Below are positions 24,885 to 33,075 of a DNA stretch of 33,135 nucleotides, in pieces. Each line of letters opens with the position of its first letter. Within the stretch, counting starts at the first letter, position 1. The stretch covers positions 1 to 33,135 of the forward strand of contig NZ_WSFU01000030.1 in assembly GCF_016820635.1 (NCBI RefSeq), given 5' to 3'. The notes under the pieces were generated by a model. It worked only from the letters and a program-made list of their open reading frames with translations. It was not told where the DNA came from and searched no databases. Position numbers and translations under genes: made by a program. Source of the DNA: Anaeromonas gelatinilytica. Lineage in GTDB: Bacteria; Bacillota; Clostridia; Tissierellales; SIT17.

Positions 24885-24925
24885 AAAATCTAATTATGAA
24901 TTTATAGTTAGATTTTTTGTTTTTA
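24885..24925 (+). terminator. Rho-independent terminator after exonuclease III
   Basis: AAAATCTAATTAT (24885-24897) pairs with ATAGTTAGATTTT (24904-24916), one G-U, followed by TTTGTTTTT. Confidence 0.8.
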
Positions 24926-25017
24926 GATATATAAATTATCAAATATATAAGATATGAAGTAGGAAACTGAGAAGAATAGAAAATATATGATGGTTTTATA
25001 ATATATTATGATTGGTT

Positions 25018-25048
25018 GTGACTGATAATAATATCATTGGTGACTGAT
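25018..25048. promoter_or_regulatory. Paired GTGACTGAT repeats, candidate FruR operators
   Basis: The nonamer GTGACTGAT occurs at 25018-25026 and 25040-25048, in the same orientation and 22 bp (about two helical turns) apart, just upstream of the fru promoter. DeoR-family repressors bind direct repeats of this kind. Confidence 0.5.
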
Positions 25049-25073
25049 TATGAAATTAATTGAACGAAAATGA

Positions 25074-25102
25074 TTGACTTTTGAAAAGCTATAATTTATA
25101 AT
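25074..25102 (+). promoter_or_regulatory. Promoter of the fructose operon
   Basis: TTGACT (25074-25079), 17 bases, TATAAT (25097-25102): near-consensus vegetative promoter. The predicted transcript starts only about 15 bases before the fruR ATG. Confidence 0.75.
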
Positions 25103-25123
25103 AAATATAAAGAGGTGAATACT

Positions 25124-25873
25124 ATGTTGACAGAGGAAAGACAGAAATTCATATTAGATACTTTGAACAAAAAAGGAATTGTAAAGGTCAATGAGTTAGT
25201 TAAGACTACTGATGCCTCAGAATCTACAATTAGAAGAGATTTAACTCATTTAGAAGATTTGAATAAATTAAAAAGGGTTCATGGAGGAGCCACATTATTA
25301 GAGGGAAGATATAATGAGGCTAGTTTTAAGGATAAGCTTATTCATAAGCAGGAGGAAAAGGTTGCCATAGCTAAACATGCAGCTTCATTGATAGAAGATG
25401 GAGATTCTATATATTTAGATGCAGGAACTACAATCTATGAAATGACACAATTCATAAATCAAAAGGATATTTTTGTAGTTACTAATGGAATAGATAATGT
25501 AGAACCTCTTTTAGAAAAAGGAATAAATGTTTATATTTTAGGTGGAAAAATCAAATCAAAGACTAAGGCAGTAACAGGAGTTGATGCTATAACTAATCTA
25601 TCAAAATTTAGATTTGATAAAGCATTTCTTGGCATGAATGCTATTCATTTAGAATATGATCTGACTACTCCAGATACCGAAGAGGCTAAGATGAAGGAAA
25701 AGGCAATAGATTTATCTGGAGAATCATTTGTATTAGTAGATGATAGTAAATTTAATAAAGTAAGTTTTGTTAAAGTTGCAGATTTAGATAGAGTAACAGT
25801 AATAACAAATAAAGAAAATAGACATTATGAAGAATATTTACAAAAAACAGATATAGAGGTAGGGACAGAATGA
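25124..25873 (+). CDS. fruR: DeoR-family transcriptional regulator of fructose operon
   Basis: A 249-aa repressor. The N-terminal DeoR helix-turn-helix (about 15-60) contains VNELVKTTDASESTIRRDL and the KRVHGGATL wing. The C-terminal sugar-phosphate sensor domain starts near 75 and has EDGDSIYLDAGTT and VVTNGIDNV. Repressors of this type release DNA when fructose 1-phosphate accumulates. I start at ATG 25124, because GTG 25115 lies within the AGAGGTG ribosome binding site. Its stop overlaps the first codons of fruK (ATGATGA), so the two are translationally coupled. The direct repeats upstream are its probable operators. Confidence 0.88.
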   Translation: MLTEERQKFILDTLNKKGIVKVNELVKTTDASESTIRRDLTHLEDLNKLKRVHGGATLLEGRYNEASFKDKLIHKQEEKVAIAKHAASLIEDGDSIYLDAGTTIYEMTQFINQKDIFVVTNGIDNVEPLLEKGINVYILGGKIKSKTKAVTGVDAITNLSKFRFDKAFLGMNAIHLEYDLTTPDTEEAKMKEKAIDLSGESFVLVDDSKFNKVSFVKVADLDRVTVITNKENRHYEEYLQKTDIEVGTE

Positions 25874-26787
25874 TGATATATACAGTTACATTTAATCCAG
25901 CGATAGACTATATTTTAGAATTGGAAAGCTTTAATGTAGGAGGTGTAAATCGATCAAAGAAATCATACAAGTATCCAGGAGGAAAAGGAATTAATATATC
26001 TAGGGTATTAAATAAGCTTGAAGTTGACAATTGTGCATTGGGATTTGTAGGTGGATTTACAGGAGAATTTTTAAAAGAATATTTAACAGATGAAGGAATA
26101 AAAACAGACTTTATAACTGTAGATGGAAACACTAGAATTAATGTAAAACTTAAAATTCAAAGGGAAACAGAAATAAATGCTCAAGGTCCAGAAATAAAGA
26201 AAGAAGATTTAAACAAACTCTATGAACAAATCGAATATTTAGACTCTAAAGATTTCCTAGTATTAGCTGGAAATGTACAGAAGAGATTACCTAGAAATAT
26301 ATATTCAAATATTCAAGAAAAATGTGAGAAAAAAGGTATAAAAGTAATAGTAGATACTACTGGAGAATCATTAATATCCACAATAGAAAACAAACCATTT
26401 TTGATAAAACCAAATAATCATGAGCTTGGAGAAATATTTGATGTTGAAATAAATAGTAAGGAAGAAGCTATAAAATATAGTAAAAAATTATTAGAAAAAG
26501 GTGCAGAAAATATTATTATATCTATGGGTTCAGAAGGAGCGGTATTGGTATCAAAGGAAGGAATATATCATGGAAGTGCTCCTAATGGATGTGTGAAAAA
26601 TTCTGTAGGTGCAGGAGATTCATTAATAGCTGGGTTTTTAGCTAAATATTCTCAAGGAGAAGATATAATAGAAGGATTTAGATGGGGAATTGCAGCGGGA
26701 AGTGCCACAGCTTTTTCAATAGATTTATGTTCTAAAGAAGAAGTTGAGAGTCTTATAAAAGAAGTTAAAATTGAGAGATTATGTTAA
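25870..26787 (+). CDS. fruK: 1-phosphofructokinase
   Basis: A 305-aa PfkB-family sugar kinase converting fructose 1-phosphate to fructose 1,6-bisphosphate with ATP. The typical start IYTVTFNPAIDYILEL, the GGKGINISRVLNKL substrate motif near residue 37, and the C-terminal ATP/anion-hole motif NSVGAGDSLIAGFLAKYS with catalytic Asp are all present. It overlaps fruR by 4 bases; ATG 25870 and 25873 are equally possible starts. Placed between fruR and the fructose-specific PTS gene, so the 1-phosphofructokinase role is well supported over tagatose-6-phosphate kinase. Confidence 0.92.
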   Translation: MMIYTVTFNPAIDYILELESFNVGGVNRSKKSYKYPGGKGINISRVLNKLEVDNCALGFVGGFTGEFLKEYLTDEGIKTDFITVDGNTRINVKLKIQRETEINAQGPEIKKEDLNKLYEQIEYLDSKDFLVLAGNVQKRLPRNIYSNIQEKCEKKGIKVIVDTTGESLISTIENKPFLIKPNNHELGEIFDVEINSKEEAIKYSKKLLEKGAENIIISMGSEGAVLVSKEGIYHGSAPNGCVKNSVGAGDSLIAGFLAKYSQGEDIIEGFRWGIAAGSATAFSIDLCSKEEVESLIKEVKIERLC

Positions 26788-26805
26788 TAGAAGGGAGAGT
26801 TGGAT

Positions 26806-28686
26806 ATGAAAATTACCGATTTGATTAAGAAAGATACTATTATTTTAGATTTAAATTCTTCTACAAAATCAGACGTAATTGAAGAATTAGTTGATAAGTT
26901 AGATTCAGCAGGTAGACTTAAGGACAAAGATGGGTTTAAAAAAGATATATTAAAAAGAGAAGGGGAAAGTACAACAGGTATTGGGGATGGAGTAGCTATT
27001 CCTCATGCTAAGAGTAGTGCAGTAGAGACGCCTTCTATAGTTTTTGGTAGATCACAAGAAGGGATAAATTTTGAAGCTCTTGATGGAGAAGTAAGCAATT
27101 TATTTTTTATGATTGCTGCCAGTGAAGGAGCTCATAATGATCATTTAGAAACTCTTTCAAGATTGTCTACATTATTAATGGATTCAAAATTTAGAGAAGA
27201 CTTATTAAAGGTTGAGTCTGAAGAAGAGATATTATATTTGATAGATGAGAAGGAAAAAGAAAAGCTGAAAGATGAAGAAGGAAAGAAAAAAGCAGAAGTT
27301 AAAAATAAAGGGACTATATTGGCAGTAACTGCTTGTCCCACTGGAATAGCTCATACCTATATGGCTGCGGATTCCCTTAGGGAAAAGGCTGAAGAAATGG
27401 GAGTAGATATAAAGATAGAAACTAATGGTTCCACTGGTGTGAAGAATAGATTGACTGAAAAAGAAATAAAAAATGCTACAGCAATAATAGTATCAGCAGA
27501 TACAAAGGTTGAAATGGATAGATTTGATGGTAAGATAGTTATTCAAACTCCAGTTTCTGCGGCTATCAAGGAACCAGAGGAATTAATTAAAAAGGCATTA
27601 GATAAAGAAGGAGATTTATATAAAGCTAATAGAACTTCTAAAACCGAAGAAAAAGCTGAAGGTAGAAAGGGAATTTATAGAAATCTAATGAATGGAGTCT
27701 CCAACATGCTACCATTTGTTGTAGGTGGGGGTATATTGATAGCCTTAGCTTTCCTATTTGATTTTAACAACGCAGGAGCGGCCGATTATGGTTCTGGAAA
27801 TAGTATAGCTGCATTCTTCAATGACCTAGGTGGTGTAGCATTTGGGTTTATGTTACCAGTATTGGCTGCATTTATAGCATCTTCTATAGGAGATAGACCA
27901 GCATTGGCAGTAGGATTTGTTGGAGGGGCATTGGCTGCTAATGGAAATGCAGGATTCTTAGGAGCTTTAGTAGCAGGATTTATTGCAGGATATTTAGTAT
28001 TAGGATTAAGAAAAATATTTAATGTATTACCTGAGTCTTTAGAAGGGATTAAACCAGTATTACTATTTCCTCTATTTGGAATACTATTGATTGGAATCAT
28101 AATGAACTTCATAATCATACCTCCAGTGGAAGCCATAAATACAGGAGTAAATAATTGGTTATCTGGATTAGGAGGAGCAAATAAATTATTATTAGGATTA
28201 TTATTAGGTGGAATGATGGCAGTAGATATGGGTGGACCAGTAAATAAAGCAGCTTATGTATTTGGTGTTGCATCTGTTGCAGAAGGAAACGGTCATATAA
28301 TGGCTGCTGTAATGGCAGGAGGAATGGTTCCACCATTAGGAATAGCCCTTGCAACTACATTCTTCAAAGATAAATTTACAGAAAAAGAAATAGATGCAGG
28401 TAAAACTAACTATGTAATGGGATTATCCTTTATAACAGAAGGAGCAATACCTTTTGCAGCAGCAGATCCAAAGGCAGTCATTCCTTCGATAATAGCAGGA
28501 TCAGCAACAGCAGGTGGTTTATCAGCAATGTTTGGTGCATCTTCTCCAGCACCCCATGGAGGAATATTTGTATTCCCAGTAGTTACTAACTGGTTAGCAT
28601 ATTTAGTAGCAATTTTAGTAGGATCAATAGTAGCAGCAATTCTATTAAATATCTTTAAAAAGCCAGTAGAATTAGAAAATCAATAG
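26806..28686 (+). CDS. fruA: Fructose-specific PTS enzyme IIABC
   Basis: A 626-aa fused phosphotransferase that imports fructose as fructose 1-phosphate. The EIIA domain (about 1-150) has phospho-His67 in GVAIPHAKS. A charged lysine-rich linker precedes the EIIB domain (about 168-270), with phospho-Cys177 in AVTACPTGIAHTYMAA. The EIIC membrane domain (about 285-626) has GVSNMLPFVVGGGILIAL and several helices. AGGGAGAG is spaced for ATG 26806; the in-frame TTG at 26800 is too close. It is the last gene of the fruR-fruK-fruA operon, 18 bases after fruK. This is the native-composition PTS of the window, in contrast to the mannose-type block. Confidence 0.95.
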   Translation: MKITDLIKKDTIILDLNSSTKSDVIEELVDKLDSAGRLKDKDGFKKDILKREGESTTGIGDGVAIPHAKSSAVETPSIVFGRSQEGINFEALDGEVSNLFFMIAASEGAHNDHLETLSRLSTLLMDSKFREDLLKVESEEEILYLIDEKEKEKLKDEEGKKKAEVKNKGTILAVTACPTGIAHTYMAADSLREKAEEMGVDIKIETNGSTGVKNRLTEKEIKNATAIIVSADTKVEMDRFDGKIVIQTPVSAAIKEPEELIKKALDKEGDLYKANRTSKTEEKAEGRKGIYRNLMNGVSNMLPFVVGGGILIALAFLFDFNNAGAADYGSGNSIAAFFNDLGGVAFGFMLPVLAAFIASSIGDRPALAVGFVGGALAANGNAGFLGALVAGFIAGYLVLGLRKIFNVLPESLEGIKPVLLFPLFGILLIGIIMNFIIIPPVEAINTGVNNWLSGLGGANKLLLGLLLGGMMAVDMGGPVNKAAYVFGVASVAEGNGHIMAAVMAGGMVPPLGIALATTFFKDKFTEKEIDAGKTNYVMGLSFITEGAIPFAAADPKAVIPSIIAGSATAGGLSAMFGASSPAPHGGIFVFPVVTNWLAYLVAILVGSIVAAILLNIFKKPVELENQ

Positions 28687-29004
28687 AGCAAATAGAGGGA
28701 GTAAAAAATTATAATAAGTATAGTAAAAAGGTGAATGGATAAGTAACATATTTAAAAGAATAAACGACAGTTCATGTTGTTTATACTGATAAAAATGTTG
28801 TTTATCCATTTACTATTGTAATTATCTGGATAAGGTATATTATTGAGTTAGAAAGTAAAAATGATATCTTGAGATTTTATTCAAAAAAGATCTATTAAAG
28901 ATTGATGAGGAGGGTTGGTATGGATAGTCCATAAAAGTAGTAAGAATATTTTAAAGATATAATTAATTATTCAAGAATGATTAAGTAAATAGGAGGCGTT
29001 AGTT
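28687..29004. other. Intergenic region between fruA and peptide gene
   Basis: This 318-bp stretch has no standard gene. It contains the large imperfect palindrome at 28731-28813. It also has a tiny four-codon ORF (MDSP, 28920-28934) with an excellent ribosome binding site (GAGGAGGG), and a TATAAT at 28958-28963 that may be the -10 box of the peptide gene, without a recognisable -35. Confidence 0.5.
28731..28813. repeat. 83-base nested imperfect palindrome with repeated half-sites
   Basis: GTGAATGGATAAGTAACAT (28731-28749) pairs along all 19 positions (three G-U) with 28795-28813. Inside, TAAACGACA (28761-28769) pairs with TGTTGTTTA (28775-28783). ATGTTGTTTAT occurs twice in direct orientation (28774-28784, 28795-28805; 21 bp apart). 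No T-tract follows on the plus strand. Possible structured RNA, regulator site or small element scar. Confidence 0.6.
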
Positions 29005-29313
29005 ATGGTTAAAGATGTTAATCATACAAAATTCATAATATTTTCAATTATCATTTTATTATTTTTTATATCGATTACAATGACTTCAGAAGCTGCATAT
29101 TCTATTAGAGTGAGGAAACAATGGGACAAAGTAACTCAAGATGTAGGAACTATAAATTATTTAGTATATGATACAAATATTAGCTATATAAATTTAACGG
29201 TTGTAAATGGTTATACTTATTCTACTTCAACGAAAGATATAACATCTGCAAGCGATAGATTACTTAAAATTATTTCTAGAGTTAGGTATACTAGAACGTA
29301 TAAGGTGTATTAA
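29005..29313 (+). CDS. Secreted small peptide, paralogue A (bacteriocin-like)
   Basis: A 102-aa precursor. It has an N-terminal basic region, a hydrophobic core and a likely Sec signal peptidase site after SEAA (about residue 31), leaving a mature peptide of about 70 residues with RVRKQWDKV, VVNGYTYSTSTKDITS and a C-terminal YTRTYKVY. It has no cysteines in the mature part. It is clearly paralogous to the gene at 31560, which shares W, VNGY-YSTSTK, and YTR-Y-VY. Signal-peptide plus short Trp/Tyr-rich secreted peptide, next to an ABC transporter, resembles the lactococcin-972 style of bacteriocin, but I do not see a clear family match. AGGAGGCG ribosome binding site. Could instead be a secreted signal or surface peptide. 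Confidence 0.7.
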   Translation: MVKDVNHTKFIIFSIIILLFFISITMTSEAAYSIRVRKQWDKVTQDVGTINYLVYDTNISYINLTVVNGYTYSTSTKDITSASDRLLKIISRVRYTRTYKVY

Positions 29314-29415
29314 AATTTATTAAATAAATTTTATAGATGAAATGGAAGATAAGCTTATGCCTTTATTAATAGGAATCGTATAAGATAAAAACCTTAGTAT
29401 AAGGAGAAGATAAAA

Positions 29416-30315
29416 ATGAATGTATTAGAAGTGAAAGATATATCTAAAACATTAGGACGGAATAAAATATTAAAGGATATATCCTTTAGTATAGGAAAAG
29501 GTGAAATAGTAGGGTTTGTAGGACCTAATGGTGCAGGAAAAACTACAACAATAAGAACTATTACAAATTTAATTTTTCCAGACAGTGGAACAATATCAAT
29601 TTTTGGATATGATCTTATAAAAGAAAGAGAAAATGCATTAAAAAATGTATCTGCAATAGTTGAAAATCCAAGTCTTTATACATATCTGAGTGGTAAAGAT
29701 AATTTGGAATTAGTGAGAAAATTAAATGGAATATCTAAAGAAAAGATGAATGAAATAATTGAATTTGTAGATTTAACTTCTAGAATAAACGATAAAGTTA
29801 GAAAATATTCTCTTGGTATGAAACAAAGGTTAGCATTAGCAATGTGTTTATTAACTGAACCTAAGCTTCTTATATTAGATGAACCTACGAATGGTTTAGA
29901 TCCTACTGGAACTATTGAATTAAGGAATATTCTAATTAAATTATCAGAAGAAAAAAGTATTTCTATATTTATTTCTTCTCATATTTTAAGCGAAATAGAA
30001 AAAATATGTAATAAAATTATATATATAAAAGAAGGACAAATTGTAATTACAAAAAGCTATGATAAAAATAGCAAATTAAAGATGATTAAGTTGGTTATTG
30101 AGGATTCCGTAAAATTAGATTCTAATTTTAAAAATGCAGGACTGGTTGAAGATTATACTATAATTGATAATGAACTAATTATATCTCTAGATATAGATAA
30201 TTTAAGTAAATTATTAAATTATTTTGCAAAAAACAATATTGAATATTCAAATTTTGAAATTTTGAATTCCAAGGTAGAAAAGGAATATGCAGAAATATTT
30301 GGAGGAGAAAAATAA
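29416..30315 (+). CDS. ABC transporter ATP-binding protein (BcrA/DrrA type)
   Basis: A 299-aa ABC ATPase. Walker A GPNGAGKTT is near 37-45, the Q-loop region follows, then the signature YSLGMKQRLALA near 133 and Walker B LLILDEPTNGLDP near 152. A C-terminal extension of about 85 residues is typical of exporters that protect against antimicrobial peptides (BcrA/CcmA group). It overlaps the permease gene by one base (TAATG), so they form one transporter. Being flanked on both sides by paralogous secreted peptides suggests export of, or immunity to, those peptides. Sec signal peptides on the peptides make immunity the likelier role (inference). AAGGAGAAG ribosome binding site. Confidence 0.93.
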   Translation: MNVLEVKDISKTLGRNKILKDISFSIGKGEIVGFVGPNGAGKTTTIRTITNLIFPDSGTISIFGYDLIKERENALKNVSAIVENPSLYTYLSGKDNLELVRKLNGISKEKMNEIIEFVDLTSRINDKVRKYSLGMKQRLALAMCLLTEPKLLILDEPTNGLDPTGTIELRNILIKLSEEKSISIFISSHILSEIEKICNKIIYIKEGQIVITKSYDKNSKLKMIKLVIEDSVKLDSNFKNAGLVEDYTIIDNELIISLDIDNLSKLLNYFAKNNIEYSNFEILNSKVEKEYAEIFGGEK

Positions 30316-31511
30316 TGATTACGCTTATAAGTTTTGAGTTCAAAAAGTTTTTTAGTAAAAAGAAAAATATTATAATAATATTACTTTTATTTTTATTTAC
30401 TTTACTATTTATACTATTAAATAATAATATAAATAGTGATAAAAAGGAATCAGAATTATTTTCTCTTGAAGAACATATTGAGTCTTTTGAAAGTTCATTA
30501 GAGGAATTAGAAAATGATTATGAAAATTTTAAAGATGAAAAACCAACAGTAGCTAATAATATAAAAAAGATAATAGATGATCATGAAATGCAAATAGATA
30601 TATTGAAAAGGAAAAAGCAAGGACTAATAAGTGGTGATTGGAAAGAGAGTCTTAAATCAGATATAGAATTTGATAAGTATACTTTAGAAGGTAAAAAAGA
30701 TGGTACTATTGTAGGGGGTGAAGATTCCAATATAATAGAAGAGAGATTAGAAGTCAATAAAATTCTTTTGGAAAAAAACATAAAACCAATAGATACAGAA
30801 ACTTCAGTTACAGCATGGAATTTCATGAAATTATTAGTTAAAAATTTAGTACCCCTTATAATTATAGTATTAATTCTTTTATTTTCTTCAGATGCTGTAT
30901 CAAGTGAAATGGATGAAGGTACATTTAAGATTTCACTTTTACAACCTATTACAAGAAATAAAATCATTTTATCTAAAATAATTTCATATTCACTCATATG
31001 TATATTAATATTAACAGTATTATTTTCTGCTTTCTTTTTAGGATTGGGGATTATAGAAGGTTTTGGGTCTTCAGAGTATCCTACTAAATATTATAATGGA
31101 AGTTTTACAAATTATTTTGGAAATAATGCGGAAGACGGTGTTGAATATATTCAGATAAAAAAATTTATATTATATATAATTCCTTTCTTGATTTTACTGA
31201 TATTAGCTATAGTGGCGATATCTGTATTTATATCGACAGTCGTAAGTAATAGTTTAGCTGCTATAAGTATTTCAGTAATAGGATATATATCATTTTTTAT
31301 AATAAATTCTCAACTTGGAATGGTTTCCAAAATTGCTCACTTAGTACCTACTACTTATTCTAATATCCCTCTTTTATTGAATGGTGAAGCAATTGTGATA
31401 TATTCAAATAATAATATAACTTATATTAATGGAATTATTGTATTGTTAGCAATAATATTAATATTTAATACTTCGTCGATATTTATGTTTAGAAAGAAAG
31501 ATATATTGTAA
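30315..31511 (+). CDS. ABC-2 type transporter permease
   Basis: A 398-aa permease partner of the ATPase just upstream. The first transmembrane helix (about 18-37) is followed by a long hydrophilic segment (about 40-170) rich in Glu/Lys with coiled-coil character (SLEEHIESFESSLEELEND), presumably outside the membrane. About five more helices follow, with the ABC-2 motif region SSEMDEGTFKISLLQPITRN near 197-217. Start overlaps the ATPase stop with GGAGGAG before it. The large external segment is common in bacteriocin or antibiotic immunity exporters. Confidence 0.88.
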   Translation: MITLISFEFKKFFSKKKNIIIILLLFLFTLLFILLNNNINSDKKESELFSLEEHIESFESSLEELENDYENFKDEKPTVANNIKKIIDDHEMQIDILKRKKQGLISGDWKESLKSDIEFDKYTLEGKKDGTIVGGEDSNIIEERLEVNKILLEKNIKPIDTETSVTAWNFMKLLVKNLVPLIIIVLILLFSSDAVSSEMDEGTFKISLLQPITRNKIILSKIISYSLICILILTVLFSAFFLGLGIIEGFGSSEYPTKYYNGSFTNYFGNNAEDGVEYIQIKKFILYIIPFLILLILAIVAISVFISTVVSNSLAAISISVIGYISFFIINSQLGMVSKIAHLVPTTYSNIPLLLNGEAIVIYSNNNITYINGIIVLLAIILIFNTSSIFMFRKKDIL

Positions 31512-31559
31512 TATCAATAATAAATTTTGAAATTAGAGGGTTAAATTGGAGGTCTGTAT

Positions 31560-31865
31560 ATGAAAGCATTAAAAATAAATACATTAAATAAGAAGTTAAT
31601 ATTAACTTTTTTAGTTATAAGCTTGATTATATTAAGTTTTTCAATTAGTATACAAGCAGCACATGCAGAAAGAGTTTTAAAATCTTGGGATCATGTAGAG
31701 AGAGTTGGGTATTCTCCTTATAATGAGAATTTTAATTATATTACATTAAGTTATGTTAATGGATATTCGTATTCAACTTCAACAAAAAATACGACATCTA
31801 GTGGGGACCTTTTAAAGGGTATTTATAAAAGAATAACTTATACTAGAAGTTATCGTGTATATTAA
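31560..31865 (+). CDS. Secreted small peptide, paralogue B (bacteriocin-like)
   Basis: A 101-aa precursor with a basic N-terminus, a long hydrophobic core and a likely cleavage after AAHA (about residue 36), leaving about 65 residues. The mature part reads RVLKSWDHVERVGYSPY, then YVNGYSYSTSTKNTTS, and ends YTRSYRVY; it aligns by eye with paralogue A across its whole length, with an indel of a few residues after the Trp region. No cysteines. GGAGG lies before the ATG. It is 48 bases after the permease and may share its transcript. The pair may be a two-peptide bacteriocin or a duplicated single one; function is inferred. Confidence 0.7.
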   Translation: MKALKINTLNKKLILTFLVISLIILSFSISIQAAHAERVLKSWDHVERVGYSPYNENFNYITLSYVNGYSYSTSTKNTTSSGDLLKGIYKRITYTRSYRVY

Positions 31866-31960
31866 ATTTAATTTATATTAAATAAAAATAAAACCTTCTA
31901 ATTTCAAATAGTTATTTAATAAATTTATTATATTATTTTGAGTATGTTTTTTAATGAGGA

Positions 31961-32326
31961 GTGTTAAATAAAATTACTTTACCACCAGAATTAAAATTAG
32001 AATCAAAAAGTTATAATTTTAAAGCTAGATATTTTGTTTCAAATTCAGCAAGTGATGTATGGAGAGGAGAAATGAAGTGGAAGAAAAGAGATGGTAGATT
32101 ATTTTTTGCGATATCGCTTCTTGTGATTTCGGTTGTTGGATCTTTTGGAGTTACTTCCATTGTTTATCAGGCAACAGGATGGCGAATGCCTACTTGGTTA
32201 GCTTGGGCTATCATTGGAGCCGGTACTGTATCAGTTGTTGTTGGTTTGTTAGCTACTTATGGTGGGGTTACCGTAGCACCAGGAGTTGTTAAGGCTCTTT
32301 TAGCTGCGGATAGTGTATCACTTTAA
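31961..32326 (+). CDS. Candidate circular bacteriocin precursor
   Basis: A 121-aa ORF with a hydrophilic first part, a charged WKKRDGR region, a hydrophobic helix (FFAISLLVISVVGSFGV) and a Gly/Ala/Val/Trp-rich hydrophobic C-terminal half (WLAWAIIGAGTVSVVVGLLA...). The C-terminal half resembles circular bacteriocins of the uberolysin/gassericin type, which are about 58-70 residues and very hydrophobic; some precursors carry a long membrane-spanning leader. The next genes (small two-helix protein, SpoIIM/DUF95) fit such a cluster. The start is uncertain: GTG 31961 overlaps its only ribosome binding site, while ATG 32072 (84 aa) has GGAGAGGAG just upstream. The core has higher GC and different codons than its neighbours. 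Core boundaries cannot be set by eye. Confidence 0.6.
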   Translation: MLNKITLPPELKLESKSYNFKARYFVSNSASDVWRGEMKWKKRDGRLFFAISLLVISVVGSFGVTSIVYQATGWRMPTWLAWAIIGAGTVSVVVGLLATYGGVTVAPGVVKALLAADSVSL

Positions 32327-32334
32327 ACATTAGT

Positions 32335-32366
32335 TTTAAAGTCAAATTACTTTAAATTAATTTTTC
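32335..32366 (+). terminator. Weak hairpin after bacteriocin gene, possible attenuator
   Basis: TTTAAAGT (32335-32342) pairs with ACTTTAAA (32349-32356), then a T-rich run. AT-rich, so probably a partial terminator letting structural gene mRNA exceed that of downstream genes. Confidence 0.35.
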
Positions 32367-32421
32367 TTCTCAAGAAATTTGGACTGCTTGCTTTTAAATT
32401 TGTGAGGTGAATGGAGAAAAA

Positions 32422-32580
32422 ATGAATTTTTTAAAAGCTATACTAACTATCATAATGATTATTCTATTTGTATTGCTAGTATATTCATTTTTGACAAAGA
32501 AGACAATGGATTTTACTATTGCTATAATCTTTTTTATTGTTGTGATTTTATTCTTTATCTTTAATTTAAAGGGGAAATAG
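32422..32580 (+). CDS. 52-aa two-helix membrane protein, candidate immunity protein
   Basis: A short ORF with GGTGAATGGAG upstream of ATG 32422, encoding 52 residues: one hydrophobic helix (AILTIIMIILFVLLVY), a short basic turn (TKKTMD), a second helix (FTIAIIFFIVVILFFIF) and a basic end (NLKGK). Circular bacteriocin clusters usually include a small basic hydrophobic immunity protein of about 50 residues, and this has the expected size and place between the structural gene and the SpoIIM-like gene. It stops three bases before the next gene's start, so it is translationally coupled. The role is inferred from context only. Confidence 0.65.
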   Translation: MNFLKAILTIIMIILFVLLVYSFLTKKTMDFTIAIIFFIVVILFFIFNLKGK

Positions 32581-32583
32581 TAA

Positions 32584-33075
32584 TTGAAATTAAAACTAAA
32601 ATCGTTTAGTACAGTAAGAGGAGTAATAACGATATTTTTTCTGTTTTTTGTGATTGGGATTTTGGTAGCTATATTAATTAATCCAGAATCTGGAGATATA
32701 ACTAACTTAGATAAATATAAGTCATTGAGAAAAATTTTAAATAATAATGTGATATTGATACTAATAATATATGTTATATCAATATTATCTCCAATACCAC
32801 CAATTATAATTATTGCTCAAAATGGATTAGTATTGGGTGCTTCCATAACATGGATCATAAAGTTCAATCCTATATTACTGATACTTTTATTACCGCATGG
32901 CATCTTTGAAGTTCCAAGTATTTTAGCTACTGCATTTATTATTAATAGAGGAAGAAATCTATTCAGGGATGATCCACGTGTTTTTGTTAAAATATTGTTC
33001 ATACATTTACTTGTAACAATTTTGTTAGCTATAATCGAAGCATACATTACTCCTGAACTAATAAGATACATATAA
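32584..33075 (+). CDS. SpoIIM/DUF95-family membrane protein (bacteriocin maturation)
   Basis: A 163-aa membrane protein with about four or five helices. The family core is seen: an NNNV region near 53 starting a helix, AQNGLVLGASITW near 80-90, and the hallmark PHGIFEVPSILATAF near 104-118 (SpoIIM/DUF95 PHG-x-x-E-x-P). DUF95 proteins are a standard part of circular bacteriocin clusters (uberolysin, garvicin ML, carnocyclin), needed for maturation or secretion; the other home of the family is sporulation SpoIIM, which is longer-established in a different context. Start TTG 32584 with AAAGGGG upstream, almost touching the preceding stop. The cluster probably continues beyond the window. Confidence 0.75.
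   Translation: MKLKLKSFSTVRGVITIFFLFFVIGILVAILINPESGDITNLDKYKSLRKILNNNVILILIIYVISILSPIPPIIIIAQNGLVLGASITWIIKFNPILLILLLPHGIFEVPSILATAFIINRGRNLFRDDPRVFVKILFIHLLVTILLAIIEAYITPELIRYI

Noticed and set aside
27786-28354. Minus-strand ORFs inside fruA
   Set aside because: Antisense of the EIIC membrane domain; low-complexity Leu/Pro/Asn-rich translations.
28920-28934. MDSP mini-ORF with a perfect ribosome binding site
   Set aside because: Only four codons; may be a start-site remnant, not supportable as a gene.
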